From: Sabethes cyaneus
Taxonomy: Eukaryota; Arthropoda; Insecta; Diptera; Culicidae
Length of the DNA stretch: 64,000 nucleotides
NCBI RefSeq assembly: GCF_943734655.1
Contig: NC_071353.1
Span: forward strand, 153,712,179 to 153,776,178
Reading direction: 5' to 3'
Under the pieces are notes generated by a model. It ran no database searches. It worked only from the letters and a program-made list of their open reading frames with translations, and had not been told where the DNA came from. Made by a program: the position numbers and the translations under genes. Shown piece after piece: positions 35,801 through 42,526 of this stretch; position 1 is the stretch's first letter, and every line of letters begins with the position of its first letter.

Positions 35801-38296
35801 AAAGATGCCAGAACCACACGAAGAAAAATCTACTACTATAAAAATGAATTTCTGTCTGTCTGCCCCGTCTATTCCGTCTGTCTGTCTGTCCGTCTGTCTC
35901 ACTGTCCCGTCTGTCTGTCTGTCCCGTCTGTCTGTCCCATCTTTCTGTCCCATCTTTCTGTCTGTCCCGTCTGTCTGTCTGTCCCGTCTATCTGTCCCGT
36001 CTTTCTGTCCCATCTTTCTGTCTGACCCATCTGTCTGTCCCATCTTTCTGTCTGTCCCGTCTGTCTGTTCCATCTTTCTGTCTGTCTGTCTGTCCCGTCT
36101 GTCTGTCTGTCCCGTCTGTCTGTCTGTCCCGTCTGTCTGTCTGTCCCGTCTGTTTGTCCCATCTTTCTGTCTGTCCCGTCTGTCTGTGTCCCGTCTATCT
36201 GTCCCGTCTTTCTGTCCCATCTTTCTGTCTGACCCATCTGTCTGTCCCATCTTTCTGTCTGTCCCGTCTGTCTGTCCCATCTTTCTGTCTGTCTGTCTGT
36301 CCCGTCTGTCTGTCCCATCTTTCTGTCTGTCCCGTCTGTCTGTCTGTCCCGTCTGTCTGTCCCGTCTGTCTGTCCCGTCTTTCTGTCCCATCTTTCTGTC
36401 TGACCCATCTGTCTGTCCCGTCTGTCTGTCCCATCTTTCTGTCTGTCTGTCTGTCCCATCTTTCTGTCTGTTCCGTCTATCTGTCCCGTCTTTCTGTCCC
36501 ATCTTTCTGTCTGACCCATCTGTCTGTCCCATCTTTCTGTCTGTTCCGTCTGTCTCTAATCTTTCTGTCTGTCTGTCTGTCCCGTCTGTCTGTCTATCAC
36601 GTCTGTCTGTCTGTCTGTCCCGCCTGTCTGTCTGTCCCGTCTGTCTGTCCCATATTTCTTTCTGTCTGCTGTCCCGTCTGTCTGTCTGTCTGTCCCGCCT
36701 GTCTGTCTGTCCCGTCTGTCTGTCCCATATTTCTTTCTGCCCCCTCTGTCTGTCTGTCCCGTCTGTGTCTGTCCCGTCTGTCTGTCCCATCTTTCTGTCT
36801 GTCCCGTCCGTCGGTCTGTCCCATTTGTCTGTCTGTGCCATCTGTCTCTGTCCCGTCTGTCTGTCTGTCCCATCTTTCTGTCTGTCCCATCTGTCTGCCC
36901 CATCTTTCTGTCTGTCCCGTCTGTCTGTCTAACCCGTTTGTCTGTCTGTCCCGTCTGTCTGTCCCATCTTTCTGTCTGTCTCATCTGTCTGTCCCATCTT
37001 TCTGTCTGTCCCGTCTCTCTGCCTGTCCTGCCTGTCTATCTGTCCCATCTGTCTGTCTGTCCTGTCTGTCTGTCCCATATTTCTTTCTGTCCCGTCTGTC
37101 TGTGTCCCATCTGTCTGTCTGTCCCGTCTGTGTTGGTCCCGTCTGTCTGTCTCGTCTGTCTGTCCCATCTTTCTGTCTGTCCCGTCTGTCTGTCCCATCT
37201 TTCTGTCTGTCCCGTCTGTCTGTCCCGTCCTTCTCTCTCTCTCTGTCCCGTCTGTCTGTCTGTTTGTCTGTCCCGTCTGTCAGTCTGTCCTGTCTGTCTG
37301 TCTGTGTGTCCCGTCTGTCTCTGTCAGTCTCGTCTGTCTGTCGGTCCCATCGTCTGTCTGTCCGTCCCATCTGTCTGTCTGTCCCGTCTGTTTATCTGTC
37401 TGTCTGTCTGTCTGTCTAACCTTATAGACTCGCAAAACACTGAACTGAACGCCCGATTGTATCCATATACTGCAAGAATGTGTTGTTTTATTATATGAAA
37501 AAGGGGTTGACAGAAAGTATTCATGCATGTGAAGTGATGCGGTAATTTTCAAAGTGAGGAACAGTTAGTGACTGTCTGATCCGAAAAATGGGTTTTGGGC
37601 GTTTAATTTGTTGTTTTACAATTAGTTACATGCAATAGTTTACATACCTTCGATGGTATTGCAGTCAAGTGTGAAATAACTGATAGACAGGGTGTCAAAA
37701 AGAACTATTAATATTTGCAGAGGACGTCAGCTAATTGATATTTTAATTGTCATACGTTTTTGTTTGCTTTAGCCCCCTCCGCCTCCACCGCCACCAGCCT
37801 CCTCCGGAGTGGTTCCACCACCGCCACCACCGATCATGCCGCCATCATCATCGTCGTCGCAAAAATCCGCACCCGTACCGGTTGTGGATGATGGCCGATC
37901 GGCACTGCTGGACAGCATTCGGAAAGGAACCACTCTTAAGGTAATTCCAACAATTCGTTCTTGTTAACAAGATTGTGTTTTCTTAATATTTTGAGTTTTT
38001 GAACATTTTAGAAAGTGGACCAAAGTGCGTTGAGCACGGGCAGCGGCGGCGGCGGTGATCCGCGCAGCGATCTGCTGTCGCAGATTCGCGACGGCATCGA
38101 GCTGCGACCGGTCACCGATCGGGAGCAGAACGCTGCGGTCGATCGGAGCAGCGGAAGCGGCGGCAGCGGGGACTGCGGCACCGATGCGCTGGCGGACGCC
38201 CTGCGGCGGGCCCTCGCCGAACGGGGCCGTGTCATTCGCTCGTCGGACGAGGACGACAGCGACTCCAATTCGGCCAACGACGATTGGGATGACTAA
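17581..38296 (+). CDS. WASp: WASp, Wiskott-Aldrich syndrome protein (5' incomplete)
   Basis: Cytoplasmic nucleation-promoting factor that binds Cdc42-type GTPases and activates Arp2/3 to branch actin. Eight exons (17581-17808, 17888-17987, 29216-29332, 29426-29688, 29760-29906, 29973-30164, 37773-37940, 38012-38296) join with matching phases and GT/AG sites into 499 codons plus a stop. In order: second half of WH1 (TAVVQLY, RKSYFFRLYCLK, LVWEQELYD, FNFATEDEA), basic KNKGKARLRK, CRIB (IGMPSNFKHLTHVGW), the RETREFIYDFI helix, polyQ and polyproline, two WH2 motifs, and an acidic tail ending DDWDD. The start codon and first part of WH1 are absent. Fly WASp is about 527 residues, so roughly 60 N-terminal residues are missing, probably upstream. 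The gene identity is certain; the outermost 5' splice site is less so. Confidence 0.95.
17868..17887 (+). promoter_or_regulatory. CT-repeat polypyrimidine tract and acceptor
   Basis: A CT dinucleotide run directly precedes the acceptor GACAG and serves as the polypyrimidine tract for this exon of WASp. Confidence 0.75.
17888..17987 (+). CDS. WASp: WASp exon: end of WH1
   Basis: It is preceded by a CT-repeat tract and ACAG. It encodes DGIVAFNFATEDEATAF, the C-terminal helix region of WH1, then a linker ending RNRRRD. It leaves one base for the next codon. The donor is ATG|GTATGT. Confidence 0.92.
17988..18600 (+). other. Start of the 11.2-kb WASp intron
   Basis: Intronic sequence without a recognised repeat or gene, followed by a chain of transposon relics up to 28.4 kb. 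Confidence 0.6.
18619..20775 (+). pseudogene. mariner transposase relic, split by an insertion
   Basis: Left of the insertion one reads HRMLVEVYDNAPTD, FRRFKDGNFSAEDKP, LDEHPSQMQIELAESLEVAQQAV. Right of it come QLGYEPKPRND, the altered catalytic motif EEEKWIFYDNPKKK, WPHFAKVVGN, and GIRKLPKR near 20700-20730. These are mariner-family helix-turn-helix and DDD-domain blocks. The first catalytic Asp (family GDEKW) is now Glu and the second (HDNARPH) is lost. Frameshifts and stops also occur. Terminal repeats of the mariner were not identified. Confidence 0.85.
18967..20261. mobile_element. Inverted-repeat element inserted in the mariner
   Basis: The ends are CAGGGTGTCGATTATCTGG and its inverse CCGGATAATCGACACCCTG (16 bp perfect, then 1 mismatch). 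It is flanked by AAGAT on both sides (18962-18966 and 20262-20266), a 5-bp target duplication. The 1295-bp body has no coding capacity. Both ends carry short TCAGGGAAT/CCTGGAAA motifs repeated several times (18985-19060 and 20205-20230). The superfamily is unassigned. Confidence 0.85.
20790..21890 (+). pseudogene. LINE reverse transcriptase relic
   Basis: The + strand carries fragments such as LFIDFKAAY at 21225-21260, the phrase MGDVQCC near 21350, and TKYLLEGG near 21555. The final region near 21750-21860 reads ERPVLKIILGGVCENGRWNSRMNHE. This is the palm-to-C-terminus order of an insect LINE. Frameshifts are frequent and the endonuclease was not seen. Confidence 0.65.
21885..22275 (-). pseudogene. 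LINE C-terminal fragment, opposite orientation
   Basis: Reading the - strand gives RLRWAGHVTRMP near 22175-22140, then GRILRGRPSIRWMC and DDARLAGVRG toward 22020. This is the C-terminal region of the same type of LINE found at 50060-51240. It meets the + strand LINE relic tail to tail. Confidence 0.65.
22276..22510. repeat. Degenerate short tandem repeats
   Basis: Units of about 20-24 bp like GTACCATTTCCCAGAAA and GAAAACCATTCCCCAGAAA recur irregularly. A similar patch lies at 22980-23085. Open frames here are repeat artefacts. Confidence 0.7.
22555..23800. mobile_element. Element with about 142-bp tandem units (copy 2)
   Basis: The left part begins near AGCTGACCTGACAAACTTCG. Three units marked by TTTCATTTGTATGGGAGCC lie at about 23345, 23490 and 23630. 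The right end has CCGATCGGTTCAGTAGTTTT, GGGACAGACAGACAGAAAT and TTTTTTATAGG. It matches copy 1 in unit sequence and differs in the tail. It is interrupted by a small inverted-repeat element and the degenerate repeats near 23.0 kb. Confidence 0.65.
22723..22869. mobile_element. Small inverted-repeat element (MITE-like)
   Basis: A 16-bp perfect inverted repeat, GGTAACTAATAAGCAT and its complement, bounds 147 bp. The flanks extend the match imperfectly (CCCA). No coding capacity. The target duplication is unclear. Confidence 0.65.
23801..24700. mobile_element. Inverted-repeat element with CAGTGAGAC motifs
   Basis: The ends AGGGGAGAGTAGTCAACAGT and the inverse of AGGGGAGAGACGTCTACAGT match in 16 of 20 positions and continue into GAGAC. 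CAGTGAGAC-type motifs recur inside, near 23816, 23830, 24174 and 24505. The 0.9-kb body has no coding capacity. Flanks contain ATAG on both sides, but the exact duplication is ambiguous. Confidence 0.7.
24701..25389. repeat. Direct repeat units of about 285 bp
   Basis: Two imperfect units, about 24935-25100 and 25222-25385, share AATGCAAGAGAAACGCA, ACCCATTTGAACC-like and GTTTGACGAAGAAC-like segments. Unit style resembles the non-coding tandem units of insect interspersed repeats. Confidence 0.55.
25567..27541. mobile_element. 2-kb foldback element with CACAGTGGGACGG ends
   Basis: Arms of about 600 bp (25567-26173 and about 26938-27541) are inverted copies. Both ends read CACAGTGGGACGGATT inward. 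The flanks carry CGACG on both sides (25562-25566 and 27542-27546), a 5-bp duplication. A CACAGTG heptamer plus a CGACG-type 5-bp target fits the Transib superfamily. The 0.76-kb centre carries a SINE-like sequence and no transposase, so the element is non-autonomous. Confidence 0.85.
26560..26860 (+). mobile_element. tRNA-derived SINE-like sequence
   Basis: It has a B-box-like TGTTCGAATC near 26639 followed by TTGACTGGGAGATGCTGCGA and GAAGTCTGTCGTAATAAAA. That arrangement is typical of mosquito tRNA-derived SINEs. The A box is degenerate. It lies in the centre of the foldback. Confidence 0.5.
28471..29215 (+). other. 3' part of the large WASp intron
   Basis: No repeat was recognised except a GA microsatellite near 28802-28817. 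The acceptor is TTTCAATTACAG at 29204-29215. Confidence 0.5.
29216..29332 (+). CDS. WASp: WASp exon: proline-rich linker after WH1
   Basis: It encodes IKRNSTRKDPPPARPPPV and a linker ending NKPS, joining WH1 to the basic/CRIB region. The donor at 29333 (GTAAGC) was chosen over the GT two bases upstream because only it keeps the frame of the next exon. Confidence 0.88.
29426..29688 (+). CDS. WASp: WASp exon: basic region and CRIB
   Basis: Gln-rich YQPQQQLQPQQQPQYYQ is followed by basic KNKGKARLRK (a phosphoinositide-binding type patch), CRIB motif IGMPSNFKHLTHVGW with the expected HVGW core, and KPFLEKAGV of the GTPase-binding domain. The donor is CAT|GTAAGT; the exon ends in phase 0. Confidence 0.95.
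29760..29906 (+). CDS. WASp: WASp exon: end of GTPase-binding domain
   Basis: It encodes LKDRETREFIYDFIQNH, the autoinhibitory helix region that in the family packs on the C region. KPPAPPPVPI, the first polyproline stretch, follows. Phase 0 at both ends; acceptor TTTTTAG, donor CAG|GTTTGT. Confidence 0.95.
29973..30164 (+). CDS. WASp: WASp exon: polyQ and polyproline
   Basis: Begins with about nine Gln codons, then NPPPPPPNRTLPPL and further Pro-rich sequence that would bind profilin and SH3 proteins. The acceptor among the repeated CAGs is ambiguous by multiples of 3 bp without frame change. The donor is CCG|GTAAGT. Confidence 0.85.
30165..30211 (+). other. Start of the 7.6-kb WASp intron
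   Basis: Short unique intron start before the repeats begin. Confidence 0.5.
30212..30660 (+). repeat. Dispersed repeat with GACGTAGGACTGCGTC (copy)
   Basis: It is shared with 41145-41560 over about 0.35-0.4 kb: GACGTAGGACTGCGTC, then CTCTGCCAATTATGAATGGA, AGTGAAAATTAACGAAAA, CCCCATACATTT and CCAATTTGATGTCT. There is no coding capacity. The class is unknown; an LTR or its relic is possible. Confidence 0.7.
30661..30964 (+). other. Intronic, unassigned
   Basis: Contains several CTACGGA-type words near 30770-30840 but no recognised element. Confidence 0.35.
30965..33070. repeat. Purine-rich GACGAAAA-type array
   Basis: The + strand consists of degenerate GACGACGAAAA, GACAAAAA and ATGACGAAAAG words, the complement of the array at 25.4-28.4 kb. 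It is interrupted by a foldback at 31248-31706. Open frames of up to 279 codons (33184-32345, - strand) are composition artefacts. Confidence 0.85.
31248..31706. mobile_element. 459-bp foldback with CACAGTG-type ends
   Basis: Arms of about 150 bp are inverted copies, including AGTAGTTTCTACGCAAAACC and its complement. The right end read inward is CACAGTGAGACGG and the left end is CGCAGTGGGACGA. Flanking pentamers are CAACG and TAACA, which may be a decayed CGACG-type duplication. It matches the ends of the 2-kb foldback at 25567-27541 but not its body. Confidence 0.75.
33071..35175. repeat. AAACTCAAAGGAAAG-type array with strand switch
   Basis: Most of the + strand is AAAGAAAGGAAAACTCAAAG-like. 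At 33240-33480 the same words appear as their complement (TTTGAGTTTTCCTTT), after which the purine strand returns. The two orientations face each other and could pair. No gene is supported here. Confidence 0.85.
35176..35830. repeat. Second GACGAAAA-type array
   Basis: Same word family as 30965-33070. It ends at the junction with the GTCT array. - strand open frames (for example 35755-35342) are artefacts. Confidence 0.8.
35840..37424. repeat. 1.58-kb GTCTGTCTGTCCC microsatellite-derived array
   Basis: Built from GTCT runs alternating with CCCGTC and CCCATCTTTC words. It starts at TAAAAATGAATTTCTGTCTG and ends before CTTATAGACTCGCAAAACAC. Those flanks match the inverted tail of the 142-bp-unit element family (compare 23730-23800). 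All six frames are nearly stop-free, giving open frames up to 421 codons of CLSVPSV-type repeats. I do not call these genes. Confidence 0.9.
37425..37772 (+). other. End of the WASp intron
   Basis: The first about 40 bp look like the remaining flank of the mobile element around the GTCT array. The rest is unique, ending in the acceptor TTTGCTTTAG. Confidence 0.55.
37773..37940 (+). CDS. WASp: WASp exon: polyproline and first WH2
   Basis: Eight prolines, a second VPPPPPP stretch and a Ser run lead to DGRSALLDSIRKGTTLK, the actin-binding WH2 motif with its LLxxI helix and LKKV-type end completed in the next exon. Phase 0 at both ends. Confidence 0.95.
38012..38296 (+). CDS. WASp: WASp terminal exon: second WH2, C and acidic regions
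   Basis: KVDQSA completes the first WH2. RSDLLSQIRDGIELRPV is the second WH2. LADALRRALAERGRVIRSS is the central (C) helix, and DEDDSDSN and DDWDD form the acidic Arp2/3-binding tail with the conserved Trp. A Gly/Ser-rich linker (SGSGGSGD) lies between. The stop TAA is at 38294-38296. GC content is clearly higher than in the surrounding introns. Confidence 0.95.
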   Translation, partial: KVDQSALSTGSGGGGDPRSDLLSQIRDGIELRPVTDREQNAAVDRSSGSGGSGDCGTDALADALRRALAERGRVIRSSDEDDSDSNSANDDWDD

Positions 38297-39600
38297 AGGC
38301 ACACGGGAATGTCGGTGAGTCATTTTTTGTTTCTCAACCAGTCAACGGAAGAACGCGGTGCCAAATGTGATGTGAAGTTGTAGTCGAGACGGAAAGGAAG
38401 ATTGTGGAACGAAACAGGTTACCGGACATGAGCGGATGGAGGTGAAATGTTTAGACTAGAAATGGGTTAAGTTAGGATTAAAGCTGTACATTTTTACGCA
38501 CAGTCCCGTATTTTAGCAACATACTTACCAGTAGGTCGTTTTAATTTCCGTATCCTTCTTAGTTTTCGATTAATTTAGCGAAAGTTTAAAATGCAAAGCA
38601 CAATTTTAATCAGCTAAACATTATTACGTATGTTCATTTAAAAGTTTTTGGCGACTCTCCGCCAAAAAAGATTAATGAGAGAGTAAATATTTTTTGATGA
38701 ACTATTGTTTCGTTAATGCTTCAGCAAACCACAATAATTGAAACCGCAAGCAAAGCATGAAAGTAAGCAAATGTAAGATGTGCGGTTTGCGTTTGCCAAC
38801 AGAAATGGAAAGTATTTTCTTCCATTTATCGTTTATCCTCTGCCTCTGAGTCTGAATTAACTAATTTTGAACGATTAGATCTCGCTCTCGCTGAACCCAA
38901 ACCGCGAACCGCACCGATGCGATGTATAATTTGCGTTAAATGAGATGCGTTTAGCATTATCAAAAAGGTAGAGCATATAGAGAGCATGATAATTGCACCG
39001 CCCCTCCCGTGTTCGTGTGGCCCCGCCCTTGTGCTCGGTTTCTTCTCGTGCAATGCAAAAAGAGATGTGAGCAACCACAGTTTAATATCTAATCCATTAA
39101 CGGACGGTAGGTAGAGGGTCCGTGGCACTTAGGGACAACATAGACTGACACTGCACAACTATCACAATGTATCGTTAGGGAGCGTTATTATAGGAGTCGC
39201 TTTAGGCAATCAACAGGGTAATAACGAAAAAAAAAACAACTTACCTTCTTACCTAACCTTACCTTACACGTAACTCTATAGGGAAGAGCGCAGTCAATAA
39301 CGAGCGGATGATGAACATTCTTTCAGTGGCTAAATCGAAACTTTTGGTCACTTTATTAAATGGTCAACTTTAACTTGTAGTAGCAACTATAGATAGTAAT
39401 TTTGTTTGTCTAAAAAAACAATACTACTTATTAACACACGTCTTATTGTGCGGAATTTGTTGGTTTAACTGTGTATTATATGTTGTCGTAAGAAACTTAT
39501 CGTGTAAGCTTAGCAAGAAAAATTTAGAATTTCCTTTGTCTTCTACCCTACTTACTTATTATTATACTTCTATTTTGTGTTCCAATAAATTTTATCAACC
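38297..39600 (+). other. WASp: Probable WASp 3' untranslated region
   Basis: Non-coding and mostly unique. A possible donor GTGAGTC lies near 38314, so the UTR may be spliced. Confidence 0.55.
39584..39589 (+). terminator. Poly(A) signal AATAAA, candidate for WASp
   Basis: A canonical AATAAA followed by a T-rich stretch (TTTTTGTCTGTG) about 1.29 kb after the WASp stop. Confidence 0.6.
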
Positions 39601-39609
39601 TTTTTGTCT

Positions 39610-40063
39610 GTGAACTCTTCCAGCAATTTACGATTACGATTAAACTTTACAACTAGTTATTCTGTTAATTTCTGTCTGTGTGTATACGTTAATGTGAAAT
39701 AGAATCGAAAGAATTCGATTTGCCCCAATGCAAGTCTAACTTGTGGGTTGTGGCAAATACTTTTTTTATGAGCTTCAAAAAGTCGTTTAAAAATGGAACG
39801 AATCAAGATATCGTTGTTGTAGGTTATGATTGAGTGAGTCAATCATAGCAATCTGGTATATAATGAAAAAATACTTTTGCACAAATGTCAGATGTTTGTC
39901 ATATCAGGTTGTAGTAAATATTATATTAAAACTAAGGAATTTAATTTTAGCTTGGAAAATCTACTCAAAATTCGAAATTTGCAACAATGACTAATAACTA
40001 ATGGCCAAACTGAATATCAGACCAACTGTAAAAATTCGAACGTACGATAATGGGCTGCTTTAG
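39610..40063. other. Intergenic space between convergent genes
   Basis: No feature was seen. AT-rich. Confidence 0.4.
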
Positions 40064-40069
40064 TTTATT
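40064..40069 (-). terminator. Poly(A) signal on the - strand
   Basis: AATAAA on the - strand, 44 bp after the stop of the secreted-protein gene. Confidence 0.6.
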
Positions 40070-40112
40070 TCTAGTATGTATAGAATCTGTATTTCTATAA
40101 GGTAGGATGTAT

Positions 40113-40664
40113 CTAGTAGGAAACGTCAAACCCGTTCCCGGATCTCGGTGCGATTTGTTTCAATTTGTCCGCTATTTTGAGACTCATATCTACGAGCTCG
40201 CCGATCAGGCTACCGGTGGATGTGGCCGAATCGGTTCCGGTTGGTTCCTGAGGGTTGTTATCAGCCGTCGCCGACGGCGGCGGCGGTACGTATGGCTCGA
40301 AAGGCACTTGCTGGTATATTTCGTCCGGGTTCTGCTGAGGCTGAGTTGGCTGAGGATATGGTTGAGGATTTGGCCGTACCGGCTGAGGAAACTGATGGTG
40401 CTGAGGGTGTGGCCGGGGACGATGTGTTGGAGCGTGGTAAGCTGGCGGCTTGTGTTTGTGTGGCCTCGGCCTGTGTTTGTTACCATTATGGTGATTATTT
40501 TCCAGAAAAATACGAAAATTGTTATTCTGGCTCGAAGTCGTCTCGCACAAGCGATACGGTTGGCAACAGCAATGACTTTCGTAACAGCTTAGAACCGGTG
40601 ATGCTTCAGTTACGAAAGATATTGTTAGAATATACCAGACGACAACCAACTCGGTCGAAGTCAT
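40113..40664 (-). CDS. Probable secreted Pro/His-rich protein, function unknown
   Basis: 183 codons without an intron. The first 21 residues (TELVVVWYILTISFVTEA) look like a signal peptide with cleavage after TEA. A Cys-rich stretch (CYESHCCCQPYRLC) follows, then about 70 residues rich in Pro, His, Arg and Gln (HKHKPPAYHAPTHRP, PQPYPQPTQPQQNP). The C-terminus is an amphipathic LIGELVDMSLKIADKLKQI. This suggests an extracellular or cuticle-associated peptide precursor, but I recognise no family. It is close to a poly(A) signal and convergent with WASp. Two + strand open frames overlap it but lack a signal peptide or plausible composition. An additional upstream exon cannot be excluded. Confidence 0.6.
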   Translation of the reverse strand: MTSTELVVVWYILTISFVTEASPVLSCYESHCCCQPYRLCETTSSQNNNFRIFLENNHHNGNKHRPRPHKHKPPAYHAPTHRPRPHPQHHQFPQPVRPNPQPYPQPTQPQQNPDEIYQQVPFEPYVPPPPSATADNNPQEPTGTDSATSTGSLIGELVDMSLKIADKLKQIAPRSGNGFDVSY

Positions 40665-40880
40665 AGTTTAACTGCGATACATGATCGGGCAAACGAACAT
40701 CTTTATTGTATTATTTTACACTTGGATACAATTAGCTAAGAGTCAAGCGAATGTGAACCATTTTAAATTTAATTTGCTCAGCCATCTGCAAAACAGCTGT
40801 CAATAAAAATGTTTTTATTACCATAAGTTCCATAACTTTTGCGTGGGTTCTGCTCAACTTGTCCATAGTTCATTTCCGTA
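40665..40880 (-). other. Upstream region of the secreted-protein gene
   Basis: No clear TATA box or other signal was identified. A promoter is expected here if the gene is real. Confidence 0.3.
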
Positions 40881-40882
40881 GT

Positions 40883-41060
40883 TCACAAAGACCATACATT
40901 GATTTTTGATGCATGTGCTGCGAAGATAATCTCCTTTGATGGATCGCAGTGAGTGAGCAGCAGGTCGGACCGTAGAATGGATTTGAATTGGTCGAATGAC
41001 TTCTGGCAGTCTTGAGCAGATTGTCCAGGGGAGCCCTCAGATGCTTCATTTGCTTGACGT
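40883..41060 (-). pseudogene. Ty3/gypsy RT/RNase H fragment
   Basis: The - strand reads CQKSFDQFKSILRSDLLLTH followed by CDPSKEIIFAAHAS. This is the RT-RNase H junction of gypsy-type elements, where the family has LLTHYDP..PI.L..DAS. The Asp of DAS has become His, and both sides are lost. Confidence 0.7.
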
Positions 41061-41144
41061 ATCAGTGAAAACCGATAGACTAATATAAAACTAGTTCCCA
41101 TAACCATCTGTATGGAATTCTTTACAAAACCCGTGTAAAATACG

Positions 41145-41560
41145 TTTTTGACGCAGGACTGCATCTTACGGTAAGGTTCCAAAAAAAGCGAAAAACGCGA
41201 GCGTCACGAAAAAATGAACGATTTTAAACGACGCTAATAACTCTGCCAATTATGAATGGATTTTCATGGTTTAGAATTATGTGGTTTCTATTGTAATTTG
41301 CTTTTTCAATCACTAATTAGTGAAAATTAACGAAAAATCTCAAGGACAAATATCCCCATACATTTTCTTCGTGATCGCCACGAAGGCAGGGACCATCACA
41401 GTTAAATACACGTTCATAAACACATCTGGTTACTGTGCTTTCGATTACTTTCCTTTTAGAAAAAAACAGTGACAGGGTGTCCCCGTCTCAATAGGCCGAA
41501 GCTTCTTTACGACGACCAATTTGATGTCTTTGCTTGCTTGCTTGGACGATAGAGAACTTC
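41145..41560 (+). repeat. Dispersed repeat with GACGCAGGACTGCATC (copy)
   Basis: Second copy of the repeat at 30212-30660, in the same orientation, sharing the blocks CTCTGCCAATTATGAATGGA and CCAATTTGATGTCTTTGCTT-like. No coding capacity. Confidence 0.7.
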
Positions 41561-41699
41561 CAGGGGGATAGCACTAACCGTTAAGCACGTAAGTAGTGCT
41601 ATTTCTACTCTTCTACTGCCAATTGTCACTTCGATCGACCCCTAAAATTCTACTCCTACGCCACTGAATTCCGAGAATTCCGAGTCCCCACACATCTCT
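41561..41699. other. Short spacer
   Basis: Nothing recognised. Confidence 0.3.
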
Positions 41700-41975
41700 T
41701 CATTGATTTGAAAATGGATGATGGAAAATTTTGGACGAAAACGGCTTTGCGACTAAGCTTACTAGAGATGGAAGGAGATGGTCTTTCCTGCCTGCTATTC
41801 TGTATTGCACTGGAAGGCGCCAGGCGTTATAAGACGAGCGGGGATCGAAATACGGTGTACGATTTTTAATAAATCCAGTCAACGTTTGGATGCTGTCAGC
41901 AGAACATTCGAGGCAGTAGAAGATCAGTACACCAGACTAAAAGCACGGCCCGGAGAATTGAATTGAAGATAAATA
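41700..41975 (+). pseudogene. LINE reverse transcriptase fragment
   Basis: The + strand shows MDENGFATKLT, EGDGLSCLLFCIALEG, GVIRRAGIEIR.TIFNKS, and TFEAVEDQYTRLK in several frames. It is the RT motif B to motif D region of the same LINE type as 20790-21890 and 50060-51240. Confidence 0.7.
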
Positions 41976-42526
41976 CTACTAAAACGTATTAATATGTTGG
42001 CGGGCGGGACCGAGCGCGATAGAGTCCACCTATAGGCAGTACCGGTTTGAGGTAATCGACGAGTTAGTAGCAGTGATGTGCTAAGGCGGATATCTTGCCG
42101 GCTGTTGACCCCGACGTGTAGCAAACTACACACCCAGCTTCGGTACGACTCGTTGGTAGGCTGTTCTTCTTCTTCCTTTTGCTTCATGTAGGTAGAATCG
42201 TGTCCGAACCGCTCCACGATCCTGTCGATGTATCCGGCCTGGTTCAAAATGTAGTGTTCGTCTTGCTTTACAATCCGAATTCCGAGGAATAGTCGCAACT
42301 CTCCCAGGCTCGTGAATTTGATCTCTTCCTCACCGTTGTCATCTTTATCATCATCGGGCGTCTCGGCTGCGGTTGGCTTCAGTTTGGAGTAGAATCCAAT
42401 CGTGTGCTCCTCTTGAACGCTTTCGGTAGGCTCATCGTGATTATCTTCAACAAATGTGGCATCCCTGCTGATGGAGACTTTTCGGGTGGTGGAATCGAAT
42501 AGTAGGCACCGGTTAATCTCGACCAA
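41924..42526 (-). pseudogene. Open 200-codon piece of the - strand copia relic
   Basis: Encodes the integrase-RT linker and post-YVDD region: MVEINRCLLFDSTTRKVSIS, an acidic EEE patch, LGELRLFLGIRIVK, and GYIDRIVERFGHD. The starting ATG is only the first in the open stretch. The tail runs out of the copia frame after about codon 140. Confidence 0.65.

Noticed and set aside
35756..37498. Very long open frames on both strands (up to 421 codons) with CLSVPSV- or GTDRQTD-type repeated residues
   Set aside because: They arise because GTCT/CCGTC words contain no stop codons in any frame. All six frames are open and flanks show a microsatellite grown inside a mobile element.
40107..40666. Two + strand open frames (161 and 148 codons) opposite the secreted-protein gene
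   Set aside because: They lack a signal peptide or plausible domain, and their composition mirrors the Pro/His codons of the - strand gene.
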